This document shows, one piece after another, positions 43,658-52,029 of a stretch of 64,000 nt of DNA; positions within the stretch are counted from its first letter, which is position 1, and each line of letters begins with the position of its first letter. The translations under genes were made by a program, and so were the position numbers. Source of the stretch: Rhizobium sp. Root482 (GTDB lineage: Bacteria; Pseudomonadota; Alphaproteobacteria; Rhizobiales; Rhizobiaceae); assembly GCF_001426565.1 (NCBI RefSeq), contig NZ_LMFA01000012.1:646531-710530 (forward strand). The letters are read 5' to 3'. The notes beneath the pieces were generated by a model. The model searched no databases. It was not told the DNA's origin and was given only the letters and a program-made list of their open reading frames with translations.

Positions 43658-45154
43658 TTACTTCATTGTCGGGATCGAGAACTCGGCGCCGTCCTTGATG
43701 CCGGACGGCCAGCGCGAGGTAACGGTCTTGGTGCGCGTCCAGAAGCGGATCGAATCCGTGCCGTGCTGGTTGAGATCGCCGAAGGACGAGGATTTCCAGC
43801 CGCCGAAGGAATGATAGGCAAGCGGAACCGGGATCGGCACATTGACGCCGACCATGCCGATATTGATGCGGCTGGCGAAATCGCGGGCGGCATCGCCGTC
43901 GCGCGTATAGATCGCGACGCCATTGCCATATTCATGCTTCATCGGCAGGTCGAGGGCTTCTTCGTAGTTCTTGGCGCGGACCACCGAGAGGACCGGACCG
44001 AAGATTTCCGTCTTGTAGATTTCCATGTCCGGCGTGACATTGTCGAACAGGCAGCCGCCGACGAAATGGCCCTTCTCATAGCCCTGCAGCTTGAAATTGC
44101 GGCCATCGACCACGAGCTTGGCGCCTTCCTCGACGCCCTTGTCGATCAGGCCGAGAACGCGCGCCTTGGCTTCCTTGGTGATAAGCGGGCCCATATCGGC
44201 CTTTTCGTCCGTATAGGGGCCGACGCGCAGGCTTTCCACCATCGGGGTCAGCTTCGCGATCAGCCGGTCGGCTGTTTCCTGGCCCACCGGGACGGCAACG
44301 GAAATCGCCATGCAGCGTTCGCCGGCCGAGCCGTAGCCGGCGCCGATCAGGGCATTGGCCGCCTGGTCGAGATCGGCATCAGGCATAATGATCATGTGGT
44401 TCTTGGCGCCGCCGAAGCACTGCGCCCGCTTGCCGTTCGATGCCGCCGTGCCATAGACGTAGCGGGCGATCGGGGTCGAGCCGACAAAGGAAACGGCGGC
44501 GATATCGGGATGGGTCAGGATCGCATCGACCGCGCCCTTGTCGCCATTGACGACATTGAGGATGCCGGCCGGAAGCCCTGCCTCGATCATCAGTTCGGCA
44601 AGGCGCATCGGCACGGACGGATCGCGCTCGGACGGCTTGAGGATGAAGGCGTTGCCGCAGGCGATGGCCGGCGCGAACATCCACATGGGGATCATTGCCG
44701 GGAAATTGAACGGGGTGATGCCGGCACCGACGCCGACGGCCTGGCGGATCGAATACATGTCGATACCGGGCCCTGCGCCTTCGGTGAATTCGCTCTTGGC
44801 CAGGTGCGGAATGCCGACGGCGAATTCGCAGACTTCAAGCCCGCGCACGACGTCGCCCTTCGCATCCTCGATGGTCTTGCCATGCTCGCGCGACAGGATT
44901 TCCGCCAGTTCATCCATATTGTCGTTCAGAAGCTGGATGAACTTCATGAAGACGCGGGCGCGACGCTGCGGGTTGACGGCCGCCCATTTCGGCTGCGCCG
45001 CCTTGGCGCTTTCGACCGCGCTTGCCAGTTCGGCGTCGCTTGCCAGCGCCACCTTTGCCTGGACCTCGCCCGTGGCCGGATTATAGATATCGGCGGTGCG
45101 GCCGCTGGTGCCGGCAACGCGCTTGCCGTCGATGAAATGACCGATCTCGTCCAT
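43658..45154 (-). CDS. mmsA: CoA-acylating methylmalonate-semialdehyde dehydrogenase
   Basis: The 498-residue enzyme converts methylmalonate semialdehyde (valine and thymine catabolism) or malonate semialdehyde (inositol catabolism) to propionyl- or acetyl-CoA with NAD+. It has the family start HFIDGKRVAGTSGRTADIYN, the cofactor region ITPFNFPAMIPMWMFAPAIA, FVGSTPIARYVYGTA and the catalytic cysteine C281 in GSAGERCMAISVAVPV. Neither the valine nor inositol operon is adjacent, so the pathway is open. A divergent LysR gene beyond a palindromic repeat is the likely regulator. Confidence 0.96.
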   Translation of the reverse strand: MDEIGHFIDGKRVAGTSGRTADIYNPATGEVQAKVALASDAELASAVESAKAAQPKWAAVNPQRRARVFMKFIQLLNDNMDELAEILSREHGKTIEDAKGDVVRGLEVCEFAVGIPHLAKSEFTEGAGPGIDMYSIRQAVGVGAGITPFNFPAMIPMWMFAPAIACGNAFILKPSERDPSVPMRLAELMIEAGLPAGILNVVNGDKGAVDAILTHPDIAAVSFVGSTPIARYVYGTAASNGKRAQCFGGAKNHMIIMPDADLDQAANALIGAGYGSAGERCMAISVAVPVGQETADRLIAKLTPMVESLRVGPYTDEKADMGPLITKEAKARVLGLIDKGVEEGAKLVVDGRNFKLQGYEKGHFVGGCLFDNVTPDMEIYKTEIFGPVLSVVRAKNYEEALDLPMKHEYGNGVAIYTRDGDAARDFASRINIGMVGVNVPIPVPLAYHSFGGWKSSSFGDLNQHGTDSIRFWTRTKTVTSRWPSGIKDGAEFSIPTMK

Positions 45155-45274
45155 GATGATCCTCCTGATCTTGATTATGTCGGGAGTGTCGCACTACAAT
45201 ATGCACAAATCAACGCGTGATAACTAGGAACCGTTGTGCACAAATTGACGTCCTCACCGAGTGTGAGGAGAATT

Positions 45275-45416
45275 TACCCCCCTCTGTCACCTACGGTGAC
45301 ATCTCCCCCTCAAGGGGGAAGATTATTCTTTTCCCATACCTGCATAGGAAATAGAAGCATGTCGCGTGCGCTCTCCCCCCTTGAGAGGGAGATGCCCGGC
45401 AGGGCAGAGGGGGGTA
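45275..45416. repeat. RIME-like intergenic palindromic element
   Basis: A 142-bp inverted repeat: the left arm starts TTACCCCCCTCTGTC, with TCTCCCCCTCAAGGGGG inside, and the right arm mirrors it ending GGGCAGAGGGGGGTAA. This is the form of the repeated rhizobial intergenic mosaic elements (RIME1/Bru-RS type). It lies between mmsA and its divergent LysR gene and is a mobile palindromic repeat, not a gene. Confidence 0.85.
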
Positions 45417-45446
45417 AGCGACCGCAAACTCCATCGCCGACGGTTC

Positions 45447-46334
45447 ATGTCCATGAACTGGGATGATGTGCGGATGTTCCTGGCGGTCGCCCGCGCCGGA
45501 CAGATTCTGGCAGCCTCGAAACGGCTGGGGCTTAACCATGCGACCCTTAGCCGGCGGGTGACGGCGCTTGAGGAAGCGCTGAAGACCCGCCTGCTGATCC
45601 GGCGAACCAATGGCTGCGACCTGACGGCGGAAGGCGAGATCTTCCTCAATGCCGCCGAGCGGATGGAAACGGAAATGCTGGCGGCGCAGGCCCAGGTTGG
45701 CCGCATCGATACGGTCATCGCCGGCACGGTGCGCGTCGGGGCGCCCGACGGTTTCGGCGTTTCGTTCCTTGCGCCGCGCCTCGGCAGGCTGACGGCACGC
45801 TTTCCCGAATTGCGCATCCAGCTCGTCCCGGTGCCGCGTTCCTTTTCGCTGTCGCAGCGAGAGGCCGATATCGCCATAACGCTGGAGCGTCCGGAACAGG
45901 GCAGGCTGATCTCGGCGAAACTCACCGATTACACGCTGGGCCTCTATGCTTCACAGGCTTATCTGGAGTCCTACGGCGTGCCGGAAACGGTCGATGACCT
46001 GAAGGCTCACCGCCGCATCGGCTATGTCGAGGATCTGATCTTCACCGCCTCGCTCAATTTCACCGGCGAGATCATGCGCAGCTGGGACGCATCCTTCGAG
46101 ATATCAAGCGCGACGGGGCAGACCGAGGCGGTGCGCTCCAGCGCAGGGATCGGCATCCTCCACAATTACATCGCCCGGCAATATGACGAGCTTGTCCGCA
46201 TCCTGCCGGACACGACCATTACGCGCGGCTATTGGACGACCTATCACGAAAGCGCCCGCGATCTGGTGCGCGTCCGCACCGTCGTCGACTTCCTTCAGGA
46301 ACTGGTGACGGAGGAACACGGTATTTTCCTGTGA
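45447..46334 (+). CDS. LysR-family transcriptional regulator
   Basis: From the ATG at 45447 (or 45453) the product is 295 residues with the LysR HTH (NWDDVRMFLAVARAGQILAA, RLGLNHATLSRRVTALEEAL) and a periplasmic-binding-like effector domain (VRVGAPDGFGVSFLAPRLGR onward). Divergent position suggests it controls mmsA, as MmsR-type regulators do. Its promoter would lie at or inside the palindromic repeat. Confidence 0.9.
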   Translation: MSMNWDDVRMFLAVARAGQILAASKRLGLNHATLSRRVTALEEALKTRLLIRRTNGCDLTAEGEIFLNAAERMETEMLAAQAQVGRIDTVIAGTVRVGAPDGFGVSFLAPRLGRLTARFPELRIQLVPVPRSFSLSQREADIAITLERPEQGRLISAKLTDYTLGLYASQAYLESYGVPETVDDLKAHRRIGYVEDLIFTASLNFTGEIMRSWDASFEISSATGQTEAVRSSAGIGILHNYIARQYDELVRILPDTTITRGYWTTYHESARDLVRVRTVVDFLQELVTEEHGIFL

Positions 46335-46438
46335 AATTTATTGCGCCCAGGCGGGCTTTGCCGGCCATCGGATACAAACGACCGCGCTCATGGACAAGGT
46401 CGTTTTCCAGGCCGCCGCATCCCGAAGACCGGGATATG

Positions 46439-46464
46439 GGAACAGGGCAGCGCCCTGCCGCGTT
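46439..46464 (+). promoter_or_regulatory. EcfG-type promoter (GGAAC-N17-CGTT)
   Basis: GGAAC at 46439-46443 and CGTT at 46461-46464, 24 bases before the gene at 46489. It is the only such site I found outside 21-33 kb. Confidence 0.75.
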
Positions 46465-46488
46465 GACAGGGAAAGAAGGAGAGACAGG

Positions 46489-46677
46489 ATGACGCTTCCC
46501 GTAGATCCCGTTCCCGGCCCCGGTATTCCGCCGGTTCCACCGTTTGAAAAACCGATCCCGATCGACGAGCCCGCCCCCGATCGCCTGCCGGATGAAGAAC
46601 CCTTGCCGAACCCGGATGAAAATCCCGACCCACCGCAACAGGTCGGTCCATTCGACGCCATGCGCGACCTGACGTGA
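46489..46677 (+). CDS. Proline-rich small protein (62 aa)
   Basis: MTLPVDPVPGPGIPPVPPFE and a tail of PIDEPAPDRLPDEEP-type residues. Strongly acidic and proline-rich, so probably unstructured. AAGGAGAG precedes the ATG. The EcfG-type promoter suggests stress induction. It is the last chromosomal gene before the attachment site. No family recognised. Confidence 0.68.
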   Translation: MTLPVDPVPGPGIPPVPPFEKPIPIDEPAPDRLPDEEPLPNPDENPDPPQQVGPFDAMRDLT

Positions 46678-46729
46678 TATCAGAGCATACAGCAGGCCCG
46701 CTTTTCGATAATGAAAATTGTGGAAGAAA

Positions 46730-46776
46730 TGGTACGGTTGGGGGGTCTCGAACCTCCGACCTCAGGTGCCACAAAA
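46730..46776 (-). other. Attachment-site remnant: 3' half of tRNA-His
   Basis: On the minus strand this is a tRNA from the anticodon loop to CCA: loop TTGTGGC (anticodon GTG), stem ACCTG, variable AGGTC, T-arm GGAGG-TTCGAGA-CCCCC, acceptor CAACCGT, discriminator A, CCA at 46732-46730. The 5' half is absent; DNA to the right is unrelated. Alphaproteobacterial tRNA-His is known to lack G-1 and to have A73, as here. The T-stem has one mismatch. It marks the left junction of the integrated element. Confidence 0.75.
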
Positions 46777-46973
46777 CTAAGGTTTAACCTAGCTTCGTCA
46801 ACGCATTAACCACATACCACGTCAACCAATCATGTTTATGTTGTTTTGTTTGATTAATTTCCCCAGACAGCCTTTTTAGGCTCTATCAATCTCACTCAGT
46901 CACCTTCCAATTCGCGCGACATTTCGATATCAGAAAACGGTATAGACGCGGTATAGATATCGGCAGGCCAGAA

Positions 46974-49025
46974 TTGACTTCAAAGATCACCTACAACAAC
47001 ATCCGAGTGAAGATCGCAAAGTCTCACATCACAGAGGCAGCCAAGAAGGCCGAGGTGGGGATGCCCACCCGCGTTGTCGATATCTACGCCGATGACGCAA
47101 CCGCCGGACTCCAGCTCCGCGTTCAGGGTCAAAGAGCCTTTTGGGTTCTCAAATACAGAAACTCAACTAAGACTCTTGGCTATGTATATGCTGAGCAAGA
47201 ACCTCACCAGATGATTCCTTCCGTATCGGAAGCGAGGTCGCTGGCTGCTGAGGGCAAAAAGGTAATCGACGACGACCCGAAGAAATTCGATTCCTTTCTC
47301 TCCACTTACTATGCCATCCAAGAGCGCGACCCTGAACAGGCTCGAAAAGAAGCTCGTGGTCAGATCACCACATGGACGCTACGGCAGTGCATCGAGCACG
47401 TGATCGAGGCAAGGACGGCAACAGGCGAAAAGAAGCCGCTGAAAAACCCTTACGAGTATCAGCTCACCCTCAGGCGGCCCGAACTTCAAAATCTGCTTGA
47501 TCAGCCAGCTGCGGCGCTAGACCGTGGTGATTTTGACGACGCACGTGATACCCTAAAAAAGAACTACGGAAAATCACCGGCCAACAAGGCGCTCTCCAAC
47601 ATCCGGCGGTCGCTCGACTATTGCATGCGCTTCCAATCAAAAGCTTCCGGCCTTTCGCATCAGGACCAGTGGTGGAAGCTAATAGAAAGCGCGGGCGTAG
47701 TTGAGAAACGCACACGCCTCCCGAAGATCGACGATATCGTTCAGATGATGATCGTCATGGAAGACTTTCTGGATAAACCTCTACCCGGCCGAAAATCCAG
47801 AGATGGGAAAGCTGGTGTTCGAGCCAACGTCTTTGCCGCAGCATGGTGGCTAGTGCTTACAGGGCAGAGGACGTTCGCTGCTTTACATCTTCATGGTCAC
47901 GACTTTTTTCCGGACAAAGAGGCAGGCAATGGCTGGTACATCGCCGCTTGGCCAGCATCAGTCATGAAAGCGACAGTGGACTTTTCACTGCCCGTTCCGC
48001 CGAGCGTAGTGCAACATATGTTGCCGCTCATTGAAGCCTCCAGAAACGATGTTAATGACGGTAGCGCTTGGGCTTTCCCATCGGGCCGCAAGCCCAAGAA
48101 GAGCAGCGCGAAGAAAGATATCACGGTGAATCAATCTGCCGTCCGACTAGCGCTGCAGCGTCTCCGAGGTCGCGATCCGCTTATGAAAGGCAATGCGGAG
48201 GCAGTGGATTTCTTTGCGCGGTGCAAAATTCCATGGTGGACGCCGCATGATATCCGGAAATGCCTGACCGCATTCATGGATAAGTCAGGCATGCCTGGCG
48301 GAGCTTCGGCGATCCTGGCCCATAAGATCAAAATGCCCGACCTGCCGCATAACGATAAGGATAGAGAAGATTGGCTTGAGCAGCATGTCGAGGACGTTAC
48401 GGCAGCTTCATACTTCAGCCCAGGTCACATGCACCTGAAGGCGAAAGCAATGTCGCTGTGGACCGACGCGATCCTTGACCGGTACGAAGCACTGTCTCCG
48501 CGCGCGCAGGCAAAAATTCAAGAAGAGAAGCGTATCCAACGGGCCAAGTTCATTTTTCAAGACGCGCTGTACGCTCATCGGGCACGCGATGCTGCCCTTA
48601 TCACTATCCAACCTTTGATCGAAGCCCAAAGGGTAAAGGTCTCGAAGACCGAAAGAATGATCGAGACAATGATGACAGAGACACCTGTCCCGCTGAAAGA
48701 TATAGCTTTCGCGAAAGATGAGCTGCAAGGCTACCAGGACGACCTGGACCGTCTTGTAACTACGCCTGGAACTGCATTGATCAAACCGAGCGAAGAAGCC
48801 CGTAAAGGGAGCATGGTCGATGTCATGCACCATGGATTCTCGACGTATGATTTCCGATCTGAGGCACCTGACTATTGTGAGCTTCGTGATCGATACATCA
48901 CTGGTCTCATAAACATTGAGACCTTCAAATCGGCGCTGTCGGACAAATACGGCTACGATTTCTCACTGGATACCCAATCTATGTACTTGCCGGGTCGTGA
49001 ACCGGTTTCAGCAATCGCATCGTGA
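46974..49025 (+). CDS. Large tyrosine recombinase (integrase)
   Basis: The 683-residue protein carries an N-terminal arm/Arm-type binding region, a core-binding region and the catalytic domain with R299 (LTGQRTFAALHLHGHD), H425/R428 (TPHDIRKCLTAFM), H450 (ILAHK) and nucleophile Y480 (ASYFSPGHMHLKA). About 200 residues follow the tyrosine, which is unusual since most integrases end soon after it. The start is a TTG with a weak ribosome site; ATG at residue 30 is too internal. It sits 200 bases from the tRNA half and is the enzyme expected to integrate the element. Confidence 0.88.
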   Translation: MTSKITYNNIRVKIAKSHITEAAKKAEVGMPTRVVDIYADDATAGLQLRVQGQRAFWVLKYRNSTKTLGYVYAEQEPHQMIPSVSEARSLAAEGKKVIDDDPKKFDSFLSTYYAIQERDPEQARKEARGQITTWTLRQCIEHVIEARTATGEKKPLKNPYEYQLTLRRPELQNLLDQPAAALDRGDFDDARDTLKKNYGKSPANKALSNIRRSLDYCMRFQSKASGLSHQDQWWKLIESAGVVEKRTRLPKIDDIVQMMIVMEDFLDKPLPGRKSRDGKAGVRANVFAAAWWLVLTGQRTFAALHLHGHDFFPDKEAGNGWYIAAWPASVMKATVDFSLPVPPSVVQHMLPLIEASRNDVNDGSAWAFPSGRKPKKSSAKKDITVNQSAVRLALQRLRGRDPLMKGNAEAVDFFARCKIPWWTPHDIRKCLTAFMDKSGMPGGASAILAHKIKMPDLPHNDKDREDWLEQHVEDVTAASYFSPGHMHLKAKAMSLWTDAILDRYEALSPRAQAKIQEEKRIQRAKFIFQDALYAHRARDAALITIQPLIEAQRVKVSKTERMIETMMTETPVPLKDIAFAKDELQGYQDDLDRLVTTPGTALIKPSEEARKGSMVDVMHHGFSTYDFRSEAPDYCELRDRYITGLINIETFKSALSDKYGYDFSLDTQSMYLPGREPVSAIAS

Positions 49026-49396
49026 ACGTGCCTGACTGCTGAAACCATTGAAATCGCTTGAGCTATACAGAGGTTACGGAACCGGTATAGCTCAAGACGA
49101 CGCTGCGTGACGGTAAGTGGACGACTTTCTGCACTGCGGCACATCCACTCACCTCGATGCCCAGACTCGATTGGCCGCAGGCACCACCGGCACTTTCGCA
49201 TTTTCCTTGCAGCCACGTGGACCGGGCTGGGAACATCCGGAATTACAACGACTGGCTTGACGTTCGTGCGGCTGATCCGACTGGCCACGGCAGATGGTGA
49301 CCGGCCTAGTGCTTCAGCGATTCGGTCTGGCTTGTGCCCTGCCCTCACCAGTGCCACCAATCTCCTGATTTCTTCTTCGGTCCAACGCTCGCCCAT
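48953..49396 (-). CDS. Putative HTH/Zn-finger DNA-binding protein
   Basis: The N-terminus GERWTEEEIRRLVALVRAGH ... IAEALGRSPSAVASRISRTN is a Myb/GcrA-like helix-turn-helix, followed by a cysteine set KCRWCLRPIESGHRGEWMC that could bind zinc. This resembles small phage or GcrA-type regulators. The 3' end overlaps the integrase end by 73 bases and crosses the inverted repeat 49057-49096, so the last 50 codons are uncertain. Divergent from the gene at 49468. Confidence 0.62.
   Translation of the reverse strand: MGERWTEEEIRRLVALVRAGHKPDRIAEALGRSPSAVASRISRTNVKPVVVIPDVPSPVHVAARKMRKCRWCLRPIESGHRGEWMCRSAESRPLTVTQRRLELYRFRNLCIAQAISMVSAVRHVHDAIAETGSRPGKYIDWVSSEKS
49057..49096. terminator. Perfect 12-bp inverted repeat after the integrase
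   Basis: CTTGAGCTATAC (49057-49068) and GTATAGCTCAAG (49085-49096) with a 16-nt loop, 31 bases after the integrase stop. No T-run follows, so it may be a terminator or a recombination or operator site. Confidence 0.55.
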
Positions 49397-49467
49397 AATA
49401 CTCTGCCACCAACCTCTTCGATCAGTGTGCGGTGGCAATTCACCGGCCGCAAAAGGAATTTTGTCCT

Positions 49468-49797
49468 ATGTCAAAGTTCATCCCAGACCGGGTCAGAGAC
49501 GACTACGCAGCCGATATCCAGGCCATCCGCGACCAGCATGGTGATGACGTGATCGTTGACTGGGTCGAGCGATATCACGCGTCTGATGATGTCGACCGTG
49601 ACGATGTGATGGAAGCTTTGGGCATTGACTACGTCGGCACATTTTATGAGCTTGTGCGAGCTTACAATGTTGATCGGCCGGAGCCTGATCAGGTGGAGGA
49701 AGCACGTCAGCTGGAAATGATGAGGCTGCTTTTAGACGGGAAAGAGGTGCCGGAAAACCTGCGGAAACCGGCATCGTGGACGAAGCAGTTGAACTGA
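49468..49797 (+). CDS. Hypothetical protein (109 aa), mobile element
   Basis: Starts MSKFIPDRVRDDYAADIQAI; acidic, helical, with DVDRDDVMEALGIDYVGTFY. AAAAGG precedes the ATG. No family recognised. It converges on the operon ending at 49818 with 20 bases between. Confidence 0.6.
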   Translation: MSKFIPDRVRDDYAADIQAIRDQHGDDVIVDWVERYHASDDVDRDDVMEALGIDYVGTFYELVRAYNVDRPEPDQVEEARQLEMMRLLLDGKEVPENLRKPASWTKQLN

Positions 49798-49817
49798 TCG
49801 GCCCTTAAGTTCAGAAC

Positions 49818-50237
49818 TCAGACATTGTGCCGAGCGGCCACGCGATCTCGGATTTCAGCGATCTGCTGATCGATATCGGCCAAGTCGATGAGGTGGCCCT
49901 CTCGAATGATCGAGCCCGCACGAAAACCGAGCGACTGCGACATCTGTTCCATGATCGTGCCGATCAGGTCGTCTTCGTAAGGGCTGCCGTCGTTGTCCCA
50001 GGCAACGCTATATCCCGCGCCATCATCTTCGTCGCGATAGTCGACGCACATTTCGAGCGCGAAATTAGTTTCGTCACCAACGGCTTGAATGTGACCAAGG
50101 TAAGCTTTTAAGACCTCGAACTGCTTCTCGTCGAGCACGATCCGGCAACCCGGCGCAAGCAGGTAACCGAACAGAAACTGTGCTGTCATTGTGTAGTCGA
50201 CGGTGCGGCCATTGATCTTGTTGTCGTTAGCGATCAC
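49818..50237 (-). CDS. Hypothetical protein (139 aa), last gene of island operon
   Basis: MIANDNKINGRTVDYTMTAQ, then a segment FALEMCVDYRDEDDGAGYSV that may be a small alpha/beta domain. The start overlaps the stop of the next upstream gene by 4 bases. No family recognised; there is no CxxC pair, unlike its neighbours. Confidence 0.65.
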   Translation of the reverse strand: MIANDNKINGRTVDYTMTAQFLFGYLLAPGCRIVLDEKQFEVLKAYLGHIQAVGDETNFALEMCVDYRDEDDGAGYSVAWDNDGSPYEDDLIGTIMEQMSQSLGFRAGSIIREGHLIDLADIDQQIAEIRDRVAARHNV

Positions 50238-51556
50238 GACTGCTCTCCACTCATTATCAGCTCAATCTCAGCGATGATCGCGTCGCGCTTGACTTCGTCA
50301 ACCGTCGACATTGAGCGCGGATGTTCGACAGCGATCTCGTATCCGCGCTGACGTTTCCGAAGTTTGATTTCGTGGTGCCTGCCAATCGCCCGGTCGACCG
50401 CGATCAGCTTCCGGCGGAGATCGGCTAGCTCCTCGTCGGTGCCATCAAGCACAAGATCGGGATCGAGGTATGGCGTGAAATCAATCTGCATCTGCTTGGC
50501 CATGTCCATGCTCGTCCCTTCATCGAGGCCGAGTTCACCGTCAGTCCATTTTGGCTGATCGTGCTCATCGGTCCGATCAGGATCGAGGATGATATCGTCG
50601 TCGGGACGAAGCTCGCCGACGATATGCTTATGTCGGTCACAGAGAGTAGCTGCATGTGCACCCAGCCTCAGACGCCCAGGCTGACCGCACTCCTGGCAGA
50701 TGCGCAGACTCTGACGACGTGCTCGTTCACGCAGGCGTGACAACCAGTAAGACTGAAGCGGTGTGGATGTGACGTGAAAGGTATCGGTGAAAAGGCGTAA
50801 GGCTCCGAATTTTTCCTTGCCCCAGCGCAGGTGAATAGGCCAGCCATCAGCCTTCCACAACCTCAGTTGATCGCAGAACTCAGATACAATTCCTGTCCAC
50901 CCTGGGCCAAATTCGAGGCCCCTGGCGGCGGGTCCCTCATCAGGCTTATAGACGTCAGAATACTCGATCCTGAATTCCTCGTGTCTTCGGCGACGGAACT
51001 CCTGGCGGAAGACATCAATGTCGCTTTCCGAAAAACGAAGGCTGTCGATCACCTCTGCCAAGCTCTTTTGTTGGTAATCGCCCACGATTGCATGCGGGCG
51101 GATGTCGCCGACATCTATGATGTGCCAGATAGCGTGCTCTTTGACGTTGAGCAGCTTTGCGAATTCCAGGAATGAATAGGTTTTCTGCGGCTCCACGGTA
51201 TAGGACATCCTCATCGCGATGGACATCCGGACGCCAATTCGAGCCTTCTCCATGCCCTCTCGGTCATCCGGCCATGGGAGCTGATCTGCCCATGCAATGA
51301 TTGCTTCGCGAGTTCGTTGGTGTGGCATTGGATGAAAATCGAGAAAAGCCTGAGCCCAAGCGTCGACATCGTCCTTATGTCTGCGTTGAACTTCGTGGAA
51401 GGCGTTGATCCAGGCGACGTCGCGATCTGCGAAGAAGCCTGGGCGGAACTCAGAATACACCTCGTCATCGGGATGAACAGTTGATCGAGCGGCCTCAATC
51501 CGTCCACGAGCGGCATCCATTATGGCGATCTTTCGAGCCTTGTCTTCCTCGGTCAT
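50234..51556 (-). CDS. Unknown protein with GPGW domain and CxxCG zinc-binding motif
   Basis: A 440-residue protein. The central part has FGPGWTGIVSEFCDQLRLWK, then WGKEKFGALRLFTDTFH and a zinc-binding CQECGQPGRLRLG ... ATLCDRH. This order (GPGW, K-E-K-F/M-G-x-L-R, C-x2-C-G, C-x-x-H) recurs in the adjacent gene at 51553. I know the pattern from unnamed phage and bacterial proteins, but no function. N- and C-terminal parts are charged and unassigned. The ATG at 51556 overlaps the next gene by 4 bases. Confidence 0.7.
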   Translation of the reverse strand: MTEEDKARKIAIMDAARGRIEAARSTVHPDDEVYSEFRPGFFADRDVAWINAFHEVQRRHKDDVDAWAQAFLDFHPMPHQRTREAIIAWADQLPWPDDREGMEKARIGVRMSIAMRMSYTVEPQKTYSFLEFAKLLNVKEHAIWHIIDVGDIRPHAIVGDYQQKSLAEVIDSLRFSESDIDVFRQEFRRRRHEEFRIEYSDVYKPDEGPAARGLEFGPGWTGIVSEFCDQLRLWKADGWPIHLRWGKEKFGALRLFTDTFHVTSTPLQSYWLSRLRERARRQSLRICQECGQPGRLRLGAHAATLCDRHKHIVGELRPDDDIILDPDRTDEHDQPKWTDGELGLDEGTSMDMAKQMQIDFTPYLDPDLVLDGTDEELADLRRKLIAVDRAIGRHHEIKLRKRQRGYEIAVEHPRSMSTVDEVKRDAIIAEIELIMSGEQS

Positions 51557-52029
51557 TGCGATGCCTTTCGCCCTTGCCATTCCTGGAAATGCCGGTCGCA
51601 GCACGTCCAATACCAGCCGCCCAGAACCCGCATCTCACCAGGGTCGCCGCACTGCTCGCACGTATGAGCAGCGCGGCCGATCACCTGCTGCTTGACGATG
51701 CCAATCATTTCCGCAGCAGGTGACGGCTCCGGCGGATCGATATCGTCGATCCACTCCATGAAGCCGTCGACATCCGGTCGCTCGAATGGCGCAGGCCTGG
51801 TGTAAATGCGCAGCTCTCCCATTTTTTCTTTGACCTGCCTTATGTACCAGCGGCCGACCTCGTCGTGGTGCTTGAGCACCCCTTCGAGTTGCTCGCAAAA
51901 ATCCGTCAGCAGAGCCCACCAGCCAGGCCCAATCGTGATCAGATACTGCCAGGAATCCTCAGTGTTGGTCGGGTCGAATAGGTCGGAAAAACGTGTGCGG
52001 ATGTAGTCGACGTACTCATCATGGGTCAT
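51553..52029 (-). CDS. Unknown protein, CxxCG zinc-binding family member 2
   Basis: A 158-residue protein: IGPGWWALLTDFCEQLEGVL, VKEKMGELRIYTRPA, an acidic insert, then HTCEQCGDPGEMRVLGGWYW and TCCDRH. It is the shortest and clearest copy of the module also seen at 50234. It overlaps its upstream neighbour by about 11 bases (14 with the ATG at 52032). Function unknown. Confidence 0.72.
   Translation of the reverse strand: MTHDEYVDYIRTRFSDLFDPTNTEDSWQYLITIGPGWWALLTDFCEQLEGVLKHHDEVGRWYIRQVKEKMGELRIYTRPAPFERPDVDGFMEWIDDIDPPEPSPAAEMIGIVKQQVIGRAAHTCEQCGDPGEMRVLGGWYWTCCDRHFQEWQGRKASQ

Noticed and set aside
43601..45220. 539-codon plus-strand frame opposite mmsA
   Set aside because: Shadow of MmsA; repeats of Arg/Asp/His typical of antisense frames.
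46730..46776. Complete tRNA gene at the island border
   Set aside because: Only the 3' half is present; the bases that should form the D-arm and 5' acceptor strand do not pair. Kept as an attachment remnant.
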